From contig OY970367.1 in the NCBI GenBank assembly GCA_963718635.1, positions 6,425,945 to 6,489,944 on the forward strand: DNA of 64,000 nucleotides, in the 5' to 3' direction. The notes under the pieces are model-generated. The model searched no databases. It saw only the letters and a list, made by a program, of their open reading frames with translations, and had not been told where the DNA came from. Each line of letters opens with the position of its first letter. Positions within the stretch are counted from its first letter, which is position 1. The position numbers and the translations under genes are program-made. The stretch is from JAIOQJ01 sp963718635 (GTDB lineage: Bacteria > Planctomycetota > Planctomycetia > Gemmatales > Gemmataceae). Below, piece by piece: positions 54,275 to 63,830 of this stretch.

Positions 54275-57089
54275 TCAGTCATTCCGCCGTCGCGGATGCC
54301 TGAAGATGTTCAGCATCAGATTATCAACGGGAGCATATTGGTCGGTGAAAATGATTTCGCTCTGCATCTTCAGCAGTTTGTTAAGTTCATCTTGTTCCAA
54401 AACGTGTGTCCAGACCGGAACGCGGTAATCGTTGAACAGAGATCCCACGACGGCGAAAGGCGCTGCCAATGGAAGAGCTGAGAACAATTGGCGCATCGGT
54501 ATCATCTGGCGTTCGTGAAAGACTTCGCTCGCCTGCTGAATGGCTTCGAGATTCAAGGGATGATCCGAGCAGTAGACAATGTAAACGCCTCGCTCGTCGC
54601 CATAGCGGCCGTCGCTTTCCCGGAACGCTTGGGGATGCAATAGATAAACGTGCTTGAACGAAAGCCGTAACGTGCTGACGGCCGCCCGCCAGAATTTGCC
54701 ATCCTGGATGGCATCGATGAAAGTCAGTAGATAGGCGCCTTCGGGTGTGAGTGCGGCCTTGACCGCTTCGTTGTATTCCCGCGTCATCAGATGATACGGA
54801 ACGGAGAAGTCGTTAACCGCATCTTGCATGATGAGTCTGATAGTGATGCGGCAGCGCTTTCTCACTCACGAACTGTCGGCCATCCATATTGAAGCTCTGG
54901 ATCGTCGTATCGCGGGGCAACCCGAGCTTGCGGTGGGCGATCTCGGTGACACCCGGGTCGATTTCGACGACATCAATATGAACGTTCGGCATGAGCGTTT
55001 CAACATATCGAGGAAAAGTGTAACCGCCGCCGCCAATCACTAGGAGGAAAGTTTCCTGATTTCGCTGCTGTACCGCATCGAGGATTTCACCCTGCACATA
55101 TTCGTGTTTGTAGCCAAGCCAAGTGGGATCGTTGGGCTTCAAGAAGGAATGTTTGAGATGGTCGAGCGTCAGACTGGTCACGCGCTCGCCGAAAAAGAGA
55201 TCGTCGTCATCGACTTTAATCGCGTAGTATTTTGTTTCCAAGTCGAAACGGTTCGAGCCGAAATCAATGACGTACATGCCGAAGATGGCGCCGCCGGCTA
55301 CCACGCTGGCTGCATATAGCATGGCGTTGTTCTTCCAGAGCTGGCCCACAAAAAAGGCGAGGAGCGTGAGTACAAAGGCGAGCAGCATCAGCACGCGGAA
55401 GGTGCCGACGCTCGAGATAAGGAAGTAGCCGGTGGTGAACGTCCCGGCGATGGCGCCGATGGTGGACCAGGCATAAATGCTCCCCGCGACGCGTCCGGCG
55501 CTTTCCATGCCGGTCACGCTTAGCCGGATGACTTGCGGCGAGATTGTGCCGAGCAAGAGCATTGGAAGAAAGAAGAGGCTGAACGTCCACGCAAGCACAC
55601 GTTCAACCGTGCCGATGTAATACATGAAATGCAACTGCTGACAGAGACCGGTGAGCATGACGACGACAAGCACCGAAAGGCCGGCGGCGAACAGCGACCC
55701 GGACAGAATGCTGGTCCGACGGATAGGCTCGCCCTGTTTGGGTGCATCCAGAACGAAGAGCGTGGCGAAGGCGGCGCCGATGGCGAAACCAAGGCCGTGG
55801 ATCAACCAGGGACCGACCGAGAAGCCGACTTGATGGCTGATGCCTTGATGAAATTGGGTGAATCGATTTAGGGCCATCAAACCATCAAGCGAACGACCGA
55901 TCGGATGGGCAAAGATAGTCCCGATGATGCCGCCGGCCAAGGCGGTAAGAACATAACGGCCTTGTCGGCGCTTGCTGAGCCAAAAGCCGGGCAACACAGT
56001 GAGGACACCGGCTGCTGCTCCTAAGAAACGAAGGAGATAGTCGTTGTAATCGTCGGCGTCGAAATCGCGGATGATGGCGTGGAGAAGAAGCGGCATCGTC
56101 GCGGCGCCAACAAGGGCGCCGGCCAAAAGGGCGAACTGCCGTAGCGCCGGCCCGATGCCTCGATCGGCCAAAAGGCCGCCGAGATAATTGCCCGAGGCGG
56201 TGCCCGCCAACATTACACCAATGATGCCAGTCCAAGTGAAGAGCGACACTCCGACGATTGGCGCCAGCACGCGCGAGCCGGTCAATTCCAACGACATGCC
56301 GCAGAAGCTCGCGAGAAACACGATAGCGTATGCCAAGCGAATGTTCGTCCGGAAGTCCCAGGCGCTATCGGTTGATAATTGCAAAGGTGCGCCGGACGCG
56401 GCTGGGGACATTTCCCGATCTCCCGTCGCTGACCCTCCTGGCTCGCGTATCACGCGGTTCAGAAAGAGCATGGGCAACGCGAGTGCGATCAAGCCGAAGC
56501 CGACGCCGGCCGTGATGGCGTGAAGCGTGAACTCGGCCATGAGCCAGAAGCCGGTGCAGTAATTGCCGACGAGGCAACCGAGCGTACTTAAGGCAAAGAT
56601 GATCCCGCTGATACGGCCGGCGCTGCCGACGTCGGGAAGCGCAAGCTTGATCGTCAACGGGGTCAGCAGGCTCAAAAATAGGGCAGGCAATAAACAGAAG
56701 AGAAAAGCCAGACTGGGGATTCGTAGGCCGAGCGGGATTGCTTTGTAGAAGCCGGTGCTGAGCGTCAATTCATACAGGCCGATCATGCCGAGCGAAGCCA
56801 AACCGCTGACGACAAGCAGCACGGACACCGTTTTGGGCGAAGGAAAACGATCGGCCAGTCGACCGCCGAGCCAATTGCCCAGCGCTATGCCCGTGAGAAA
56901 GACGCCAATTACGGACGTCCACGTTTCGACCGATGAACCGATAAAGGGCGCGAGCAAGCGCCCGGCCACCAGTTGCAGCACGAGCAGCCCGGCATTGGCA
57001 AGAAAGATGACGGCGCCCGTACCGATCAACAACGGAAGCGGGATATGCAAGCGCGGAATTTGACATGCCGATGTTGTATGAACCGCCAA
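54275..57089 (-). CDS. Membrane spermidine-synthase-like fusion protein (frame change near 54850)
   Basis: The restored product has about 938 residues. The first 600 residues hold about fourteen membrane helices in two MFS-like halves (FLANAGLLVLQLVAGRLLAP and LELTGSRVLAPIVGVSLFTW are internal repeats). A SpeE-like methyltransferase-fold domain follows, with LVIGGGGYTFPRYVETLMP (nucleotide motif) and DVVEIDPGVTEIAHRKLGL. The frame breaks after FVSEKALPHHY and resumes with RLIMQDAVNDFSVPYHLM. Such fusions are widespread in bacteria and annotated as fused MFS/spermidine synthase; whether they make polyamines is unproven. No speD or speA gene is nearby. Confidence 0.82.
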
Positions 57090-57188
57090 CTCGTAAATTA
57101 ACCATCAGACGCCCACGGCATCGCCCAGCAACTGGTTAGCAAGCTTTTGCAGCAGGAGATCTTCCTGACCGGCGTGCAGCAGCACAAG

Positions 57189-58165
57189 TCACTTTACGCC
57201 CAATAACCGGTCGAGCGAGTCGCTTGTTTGCCAGATTAAGGCTTCCGGATAGTGAGGGTAGGGGTGAAAATATTCGAAGGTGAGATACCCTTTGTAGCCG
57301 ATTTCGTCGAAGGCTTCCATGACCGCCGGCCAGTTGGTGGTGCCATCGAGCAAGGGCCGAAACGATTCGAGGGAAGTATCGGTTCCTTTCTTCGTGTACT
57401 CTTTCAAATGAACGTTCTTGATGCGCGAACCGAGCAGTTTGATCCAATGTTCGGGAAATTGGTACATCATGATGTTGCCAGTGTCGAAGTGGGCCTTTAC
57501 CCGTTCGCTCTTGAAGCTATCGATAAAGTCGATCATCTCCATTGGGGACATTAGATAGCCGTTGAAGAAGATGTTTTCGATGTTCAGACTTACTTTCAAC
57601 TTCTCGGCCAATGGCAGCAGCTTGCCAATGGCCTCCCGAGCGCGCTTGTCGCAAATGTCGTTCGGCACCGGTTCGTAATCGGTTCGCCACGGAATATGAA
57701 CGGCGCCGGGAACGACGAGCAGATTCTCGACTCCGAGGTCGTGGGCGGCTTGCACCATCTTCTGCGCGAGTTCGAAGCCGCGGGCGCGCTTGGCGTTGTC
57801 GTTGCTGGTCAATGCATACGGCCAAAAGAGAAACGAGCATAGGCCGCTGATTTCGATGCCGATCTTGTCGGCCAGCTTGCGAATGTCGGCATATTCCTTT
57901 GGGCCTGACTTGGGCGACAAGTCGTTGTCGAGATCGTAGTTCAATTCGATGCCATCGAAGCCGGCTTCCTTCGCCAGACGCAGGCATTGCTCCAAGTTCA
58001 TTTTGTCGGGATAAGGAAAGGCCCACTGATTAATCGACTTCTTCATCGCATACCGCTTGCGCTTTTTTTAGGCTCGTCAGCGCTCGTTTGTTGAACGCCA
58101 GCGAGCATGCCAGCGGAAGCTGCTAACAACTGGCGACGATCAAGCGGAAGGTATGGACCTGACAT
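57189..58165 (-). CDS. Tat-exported sugar-phosphate isomerase/epimerase family protein (frame change near 58060)
   Basis: From the ATG at 58163-58165 a twin-arginine signal peptide reads SGPYLPLDRRQLLAASAGML followed by AGVQQTSADEP. One base missing from an A-run at about 58063-58069 breaks the frame; restoring it gives KKKRKRYAMKKSINQWAFPY and continues into the TIM barrel (57189-58046, 285 residues). The barrel has LRLAKEAGFDGIELNYDLD, ENIFFNGYLMSPMEMIDFID and KAHFDTGNIMMYQFPEHWI, matching the xylose-isomerase-like family with its metal-binding Glu, Asp and His. Without the correction the protein would appear cytoplasmic. The family is expanded in planctomycetes; substrates are mostly unknown sugars. 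Confidence 0.83.
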
Positions 58166-58263
58166 TTCGGCTCTCCGGTTTAGTTCATCTCGATGGCCCT
58201 TGTCTATATGCTACAATTTCTCGACGCCTTCAAAAGTGCGCACTTGTTTCCCGAGGTTTCTCT

Positions 58264-60191
58264 GTGGTTGATCGTTCTACCGTGCAAGATACGTTGTCGG
58301 CCCTTGCTCATCCTCTTGGCGGGTGGGGTTATGCGCCGAACCAGCTTCCCCATCTGGAACCAACGTGCCTGGCGCTGCTCGCCTTGACAGGTGATCAAGA
58401 TCGTCACCGCACGGTCATTGATGCGGGCTTGAGGTTCATCAGCGAAAACGCCCTGCCCAACGGCGGTTATCGACTCGCGCGGGACGACCTCAGGCGCTTT
58501 GGCCGACCGCGCTGGTCTTATTCACGCGCTTGACGCTCGGCGAAAAGACGGATGCATTGCGGAGCACTATCGATCGGCTAATGGCGATCCAGGGGCGTGT
58601 CATCACGGACGACCCGGAAGTGGCCGACATGATGGACATCGATTTGAGCCGGGTCGGCTGGCCTTGGGCGCTTAATACATTCTCCTGGGTTGAGCCTACT
58701 TCCTGGGCCTGTCTGGCGCTGCGTCGGGCGGGCAAAGGGAATGAGCCGAGGGTGGTGGAAGGGGAGCGGTTGTTGCTCGATCGCGCTTTTGATGAAGGGG
58801 GCATCAACTACGGCAATCGGCTTATCCTCGGCCGAATGACCGAGCCGATTCCCACGCCGACGGCCCTGATGCTTCTGGCACTGCAAGGCCATCGGATGCA
58901 GCCGCGCGTCCAAGCCGCAAGACGCTATTTGCGCGAATCGGTCGTGCGGACAAGCGATCTCGAACACTTGGGTTGGGCTCGTCTCGCTTTGAATGCCCAT
59001 GGCGATGAAGCGAACGAACTCGATGAGCGAATTCTCCAAAGTTACATCGCTAATACTGCCGAAGGCCGACCGATGAGCGTTGTGCGCCATGCGCTGACGG
59101 CCCTGGCTTTGCAAGCATCAACCAGCAATCCCTTTCGGCTTACGGATGAAGCAAAGGCTTTGACGATCAATGCGACACCCATTCCGGAGCAGGGCGAAGA
59201 TCGCAGCATGAGACCGGGGTTCATCGATCGTGTCAAAGCGAAGTTTCGCGGCGTCGTGGTTCGGGGCATCGAGGCGATGCGCGCGCCGCCTGCTTTTGGC
59301 GGCGTGCACATTGCAGCGGTCAACGATTACGAAGCCGACTTGCTTTCGGCCTTGAAAGGGCAGTACGAGCATTTTCGTGAGCATGTGCCGCTCAGCGGCA
59401 GGCGCGTCGTGCTAAAGCCGAACCTGGTGGAATGGCATCGCGATAAGGTGATCAACACCGATCCGCGCTTTGTCGGCGCCGTGATCGAGCTTTGCAAGTC
59501 GGAGGGGGCGGCGGAAATTATTGTGGCCGAAGGTCCTGGCCATTGGCGCAATGTCGAATTTCTCGTCGAAGAATCGGGGCTGGGCGAAGTGCTTCGCAAG
59601 CACGATGTGCGCTTCGTCGATCTCAATCACGATGAACCCGTCAAAGTGATGAACCTGGGCCGAACAACAGGGCTCGAGTACCTTTATCTGACGCGAACGG
59701 TCACCAGCGCCGATGTCTTTATCTCATTGCCGAAGCTGAAGACACACCATTGGGCGGGGGCGACTCTGTCCTTGAAGAATCTCTTCGGAACCCTGCCGGG
59801 GATCTGTTACGGCTGGCCGAAGAACGAACTCCACTGGCGCGGCATCCCGAACAGCATCATCGATATTGCGTTGACGCAATCGCCGCATCTAGCGATTGTT
59901 GATGGCATCACGGGCATGGAAGGCGACGGCCCGTTGAACGGACGAGCCCGACATATGGAGGCGCTGGTGATGGGCATGGACCTCGTTGCAGTCGATGCCA
60001 CCTGCTGCCGGCTCATCGGCCTGGCGCCGGAACGCGTGCCAACCTTGATGCTTGGCGCATTGAAGAAACTTGGCCGAATCCGCGAAGCGGATATCCCGCA
60101 GCTGGGCGAGCCCATTGCCAAGCTGGCGCAAGAGTTCGAACTGCCGCCGAAGATCGAAAAACAACTCATGCCTGAGATAAAGTCGGCTTGA
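58264..60191 (+). CDS. Alpha/alpha-toroid domain fused to DUF362 (frame change near 58490)
   Basis: The restored product has about 642 residues; the start is uncertain (GTG at 58264 or earlier in-frame starts to 58153). Residues 1-235 are a terpenoid-cyclase/prenyltransferase-type alpha/alpha toroid with QW-like repeats (GGWGYAPNQLPHLEPTCLAL, then GWPWALNTFSWVEPTSWACL). Residues 270-640 are DUF362: VVLKPNLVEWHRDKVINTD, then HHWAGATLSLKNLFGTLPG and ATCCRLIGLAPERVPTLM. DUF362 proteins often carry iron-sulphur ferredoxins; none is present here. The frame breaks after RLARDDLR and resumes with ALWPTALVLFTRLTLGEKTD. The role of the combination is unknown. Confidence 0.8.
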
Positions 60192-60225
60192 GAATTAGCT
60201 TCAACTCAGGAGTCAAAACCACAAT

Positions 60226-60380
60226 CCTCGTTACCAGGCTCTGCCTGGTAACGGGTCGTCGAGGCTCTGCCTCGATGATTGGATTCGGACGAGCCGTCTA
60301 ACTACGGAACGCAGTCTTCATCAATAAACGCGAGGCAGGAGCCTCGACGACCCGTTACCAGGCGGAGCCTGGTAACGAGG
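60226..60380. repeat. Long inverted repeat CGTTACCAGGC/GCCTGGTAACG
   Basis: Left arm 60226-60274 and right arm 60331-60380 are inverted copies, each containing its own hairpins (GTTACCAGGCTCTGCCTGGT and CGAGGCTCTGCCTCG). It lies between the DUF362 gene and ackA. It is a large palindromic repeat of the dispersed type; it could also terminate transcription. Confidence 0.72.
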
Positions 60381-60554
60381 GTGCCGCATCTTTCACGGAA
60401 CCCGATTGCTTACGCAATTCACCTCGCCTTTGCGAGCCGTAGGGAAACCACTTCTTTTCATCTGCTTCCCACTGGCTGTTTCGCGCCACCACCACGGATC
60501 GCGCGGTCCGCGCCCAATATATTGCATACACTGGGTAGAACGGAAGCCACACTC

Positions 60555-61739
60555 ATGAAACCAGCATCGCCATGCATTCTTACGATCAACGGCGGCTCGT
60601 CCAGCATTAAGTTTGCCGTCTATAAAACCGATGAGCCATTGGTCAAGCAGCTCGATGGCAAGATCGAGCGGATCGGTTTAGTAGGCACAAAACTGGTCTT
60701 TAAGTACGCTGATGCTAAGACGCAAACACAATCAATTCCTGCTTCTGATCATCGTGCTGCGGCTGCTTTTTTGACAGGCTGGCTTGAGACTCAGCCCTTC
60801 TTTGCTTCGATTGTGGCCGTTGGCCATCGCGTCGTTCATGGCATGAAGCGTTCGGAACCGGAACGGGTTACCGAAGCTCTTCTGAAAGAACTGCGCTCGA
60901 TCACCCCCTACGATCCAGATCATCTTCCTTGCGAAACCGAGTTGATGGAGGCCCTGATAAAGCGAAGACCTGAGCTGCCTCAGGTGGCCTGCTTTGACAC
61001 CGCTTTCCATCGCCATATGCCGCGAGTGGCCAAATTGCTCCCTATTCCCAGGCGCTTTCAGGCGAAGGGCGTCGAGCGGTACGGCTTTCATGGCCTGTCG
61101 TACTCCTATTTGATGGAAGAACTGGGTCGGCTTGATCCTCGCCGCGTCAAGGGTCGCATCATCCTGGCGCATCTGGGCAATGGCGCCAGCCTGGCGGCCG
61201 TGCGCGATGGACAAAGCATTGATACCAGCATGGGCTTCACGCCGACGTCCGGGTTGGTAATGAGCACTCGCAGCGGCGATCTCGACCCCGGTCTGGTTTG
61301 CTTTCTCGCCAATACGGAAGGGATGACGACGACCCAATTTCAACAGATGGCTAACCACGAATCGGGATTGCTCGGCCTATCGGAAACCAGCTCGGACATG
61401 CGCGATCTGCTCGCGAGAGAGGGCGACGACGTTCGCGCGGCGGAAGCCATCGCGCTATTTTGTTATCAAGTGAAAAAGTGGATCGGCTCATTTGCAGCGG
61501 CGCTCGGCGGTTTGGATGCCCTCGTCTTCGCGGGCGGCATCGGCGAAAACGCGCCGCTCGTCCGAGCGCGGATTTGTGAAGGCCTAGGCTTCCTGGGCAT
61601 CGAGTTGGATGAAAAGCGCAACGCCGAGACGGCCGAGGTTATATCGACGGACTCCGCTGATGTCGCCGTACGGGTGATTCGGACGGATGAGGAACTGATC
61701 ATCGCCCGCTCGGCCGCGCGTCTCTGCTCTCGAGCATGA
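60555..61739 (+). CDS. ackA: Acetate kinase
   Basis: From the ATG at 60555 the enzyme has 394 residues, the normal length. It converts acetate and ATP to acetyl phosphate in the cytoplasm. The family motifs are present: LTINGGSSSIKFAV (N-terminal phosphate motif), VGHRVVHG, GFHGLSYSYL, ILAHLGNGASLAAV and FAGGIGENAPLVR. The upstream open frame reaching back to 60279 runs through the long inverted repeat and is not part of the gene. No pta (phosphotransacetylase) gene is adjacent. The gene is intact. Confidence 0.95.
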   Translation: MKPASPCILTINGGSSSIKFAVYKTDEPLVKQLDGKIERIGLVGTKLVFKYADAKTQTQSIPASDHRAAAAFLTGWLETQPFFASIVAVGHRVVHGMKRSEPERVTEALLKELRSITPYDPDHLPCETELMEALIKRRPELPQVACFDTAFHRHMPRVAKLLPIPRRFQAKGVERYGFHGLSYSYLMEELGRLDPRRVKGRIILAHLGNGASLAAVRDGQSIDTSMGFTPTSGLVMSTRSGDLDPGLVCFLANTEGMTTTQFQQMANHESGLLGLSETSSDMRDLLAREGDDVRAAEAIALFCYQVKKWIGSFAAALGGLDALVFAGGIGENAPLVRARICEGLGFLGIELDEKRNAETAEVISTDSADVAVRVIRTDEELIIARSAARLCSRA

Positions 61740-61787
61740 AGTTGGCGGCTTTAAGAACCGGGTTCATCAGCTTCCCTATTTTGATTG

Positions 61788-61813
61788 GCGCCACCCCTTT
61801 GCCGGGGTGGCGC
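61788..61813. terminator. Perfect hairpin after ackA
   Basis: GCGCCACCCC and GGGGTGGCGC form a perfect 10-base stem with a 6-base loop, 49 bases after the ackA stop. A second hairpin, CGCCTCCAC/GTGGAGGCG, lies at 61851-61884, before the end of the convergent GIY-YIG gene. Confidence 0.65.
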
Positions 61814-61888
61814 ACAGGTTCGTAATCAGATTTGGTTTCCTCTTTTGATTCGCCTCCACCCCGGCGCCAAGCGGAGTGGAGGCGTGGA

Positions 61889-62158
61889 TCAATCCGATAC
61901 TGTGAGCGTAGTCAGCATTTTCTTCCGCGAGCGCGGCAGGCGTTTGATAGCCGCCTCGCGACGCAACGCGCAACTTCGATCCAGCGCGGCTTCGTGATAG
62001 ATCAATTCAATCGGCAATCGAGCGCGCGTGTAACGGGATGCCCTGCCCCGATTATGCTGGCGACAGCGCCGTTCGAGATCGTTGGTTATGCCGGTATAGA
62101 GGCTGCCGTCCGCACAGCGCAGCATATAGACGAACCAGCCGGCAACGGGCGTGGCCAC
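61889..62158 (-). CDS. GIY-YIG nuclease-like protein, UPF0213 type
   Basis: The product has 89 residues and is a minimal GIY-YIG domain: GWFVYMLRCADGSLYTGITN, DLERRCRQHNRG and the C-terminal ALRREAAIKRLPRSRK. It is similar to YhbQ. The catalytic Tyr pair, the Arg (R in ERRCRQHN) and a downstream Glu-equivalent (REAAIK) are present. YhbQ-like proteins act on damaged or single-stranded DNA, though the in vivo role is unclear. The stop of the upstream gene lies four bases before its start. Confidence 0.85.
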   Translation of the reverse strand: MATPVAGWFVYMLRCADGSLYTGITNDLERRCRQHNRGRASRYTRARLPIELIYHEAALDRSCALRREAAIKRLPRSRKKMLTTLTVSD

Positions 62159-62161
62159 GGT

Positions 62162-62911
62162 TCAACCTCCCACCCGTTTAATGGTGTAGCCCATGCGCTC
62201 TAACTCTTTGCTGATGCGGTCACGTTGATCGCCTTGAATTTCAATGCGGCCGTCTTTCACGGTGCCGCCGGTGCCGCAACGCTGTTTAAGAGTCGTCGCT
62301 AATTCTTCAATGCCCACTTCTTCCAATGGGATATCCCACACGAGCGTCACCCCTTTGCCCCGGCGTCCCTTGGTCTCCCGGCCAACGCGTACTGTCCCTT
62401 TCTTTTTCAATGGCGCAGGTGTGGGTACGGACGCTGGTTTTGTGGTATTTGGTGATGACGGCGGCTCATCACGAACCGCGCCACCGCTCAACAGACGTGT
62501 AATGAAATTGCTTACTTGGTTGTCGATTGTCGCAACGGTTTGGTCTGATATGGCGATTTCCCAAAATTCTATTTTCTCCGCACAAGTCGCCAGCCGATCC
62601 TGAAGCGAAGCGTGCAGTTCCATTCGATTCAAAACGACGATGCGATAGGCCGATTCGAGATCGGCATTGGAAACCTTGATCGGCGCTCGACCGAAATCGG
62701 CGACACGAATGCCATGACGTTGCAAGTCGGTTATTGCGATCTTAGCCATCGGCTCTTTTGCTGTTAAATCGAGCGTCGTCCCTCGTGACACGGCCGACCA
62801 AGGCAGTCCTAATTTGGCAGATGCCGCGTTAAAGAGGATTTCGGCCACGCGACTGCGATGCCGATTCGTCGTGCCGAGAAATACGATCGTCTGCCGGCTC
62901 GACCGCGCCAT
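62162..62911 (-). CDS. Fusion: inactive LMW-phosphatase-like domain plus SUI1
   Basis: From the ATG at 62911 the product has 249 residues. Residues 8-140 resemble the low-molecular-weight tyrosine phosphatase/arsenate reductase fold: VFLGTTNRHRSRVAEILFNA aligns with VxxxCxGNxCRSPxAEA, but the catalytic Cys is replaced by Gly, so it should be inactive; the R-S of the loop remains. A Pro/Thr-rich linker leads to residues 170-249, an eIF1/SUI1 domain of the YciH type: VRVGRETKGRRGKGVTLVWD, then LKQRCGTGGTVKDGRIEIQG and the end RMGYTIKRVGG. SUI1 proteins bind the small ribosomal subunit and influence start-site choice. The fusion is unbroken in sequence. A GTG at 62938 could extend it by nine residues. 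Confidence 0.8.
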   Translation of the reverse strand: MARSSRQTIVFLGTTNRHRSRVAEILFNAASAKLGLPWSAVSRGTTLDLTAKEPMAKIAITDLQRHGIRVADFGRAPIKVSNADLESAYRIVVLNRMELHASLQDRLATCAEKIEFWEIAISDQTVATIDNQVSNFITRLLSGGAVRDEPPSSPNTTKPASVPTPAPLKKKGTVRVGRETKGRRGKGVTLVWDIPLEEVGIEELATTLKQRCGTGGTVKDGRIEIQGDQRDRISKELERMGYTIKRVGG

Positions 62912-62945
62912 GAAATCGTTCTCCCGACCGGGCGACACGCAGGCG

Positions 62946-63830
62946 CTAACGACGCTCCGATGTGCGGCGGATTTTGGTCAAATCGAGCTGCGCGAGATGC
63001 TCAGTCAGCTTTTCCGATAGTGAGGGGTTTGCTTCCTTCAGTTTCGGCAAAAGCGGTGGCGGGAGATTCGGACCGCGCAACTGCTGAAGGTAACTAAGGA
63101 GAACAGCCTTCGATTCAGGCGAGCCGCGAAGCATGAAATGCGTCCAAGCCCAAGCTTCCCGATATTCCGGTCTCTGCATCTGCTTGACTTCGCTTAGCTG
63201 TTCGAGCTTCGCCAGTGAAGGCTGGAACGGGCCTTTGCGAATCAAGTCGATATGATCGGCATTCACGCCGTTATTGTCCGGCGGCAGTTCGTAAACTTCG
63301 GCCAAGCCCTCGTCGAGCCAGAGCGGCACGTCTTTGAGTACGCTGTGCAGGATCCCGTGCGTCAACTCGTGGCGCAAATCCTGCCGAATATGCTCGCCCC
63401 ACCAGGTGAAAACGTAGAGATCGTCGCCGCCGGCGGCGCGCGGTTGTTTGATGAAAAAGGCCCGGCGCTCCGGCAACTCCGAATAGCGCGATCGCATATA
63501 GCTTTTGTATTTCGCATGGTCTTCGAAGAGAAAAACCTGGATGACGGTGTTCGATTCCGGCAGCTGCAGTTCGCTATATATCTTGTCCCGAAGTTCTCCG
63601 AGCTCTTTAAAAAGCGGCAGGCTCGGCTTCAGCGGAAAGTCGCTGTAAAAAACATATTGCGATTCGCGATGATGGTATTTGCCGGGTCCGGCGATCGCCG
63701 GAATTTCACTGATTGGTTCTTTGTCAGCGCTTGAATTATTGCGCAGAGAGCCGCAACTGGGCAAAAGCGCCAGCCAAAGCAGCAGAGAGCCTAGGCGCGG
63801 GAAGTTCGCACTCGGATGATGTCGGCTCAT
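62946..63830 (-). CDS. Lipoprotein gluzincin metallopeptidase (DUF1570-like)
   Basis: The product has 294 residues with a lipoprotein signal peptide ending in LLPSC (Cys about residue 26). The catalytic domain holds RHELTHGILHSVLKDVPLWL and DEGLAEVYEL, giving HExxH plus a downstream Glu as third zinc ligand, the gluzincin arrangement. Upstream, YSDFPLKPSLPLFKELGELR and VFLFEDHAKYKSYMRSRY match DUF1570-like planctomycete proteins. It would be anchored to a membrane and face the periplasm or the surface. The substrate is unknown. The gene is intact; the last 170 bases of the window behind its start hold no gene. Confidence 0.82.
   Translation of the reverse strand: MSRHHPSANFPRLGSLLLWLALLPSCGSLRNNSSADKEPISEIPAIAGPGKYHHRESQYVFYSDFPLKPSLPLFKELGELRDKIYSELQLPESNTVIQVFLFEDHAKYKSYMRSRYSELPERRAFFIKQPRAAGGDDLYVFTWWGEHIRQDLRHELTHGILHSVLKDVPLWLDEGLAEVYELPPDNNGVNADHIDLIRKGPFQPSLAKLEQLSEVKQMQRPEYREAWAWTHFMLRGSPESKAVLLSYLQQLRGPNLPPPLLPKLKEANPSLSEKLTEHLAQLDLTKIRRTSERR

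Noticed and set aside
60279..60554. N-terminal extension of acetate kinase
   Set aside because: The extra 92 residues translate the long inverted repeat; the ATG at 60555 gives the standard N-terminus.
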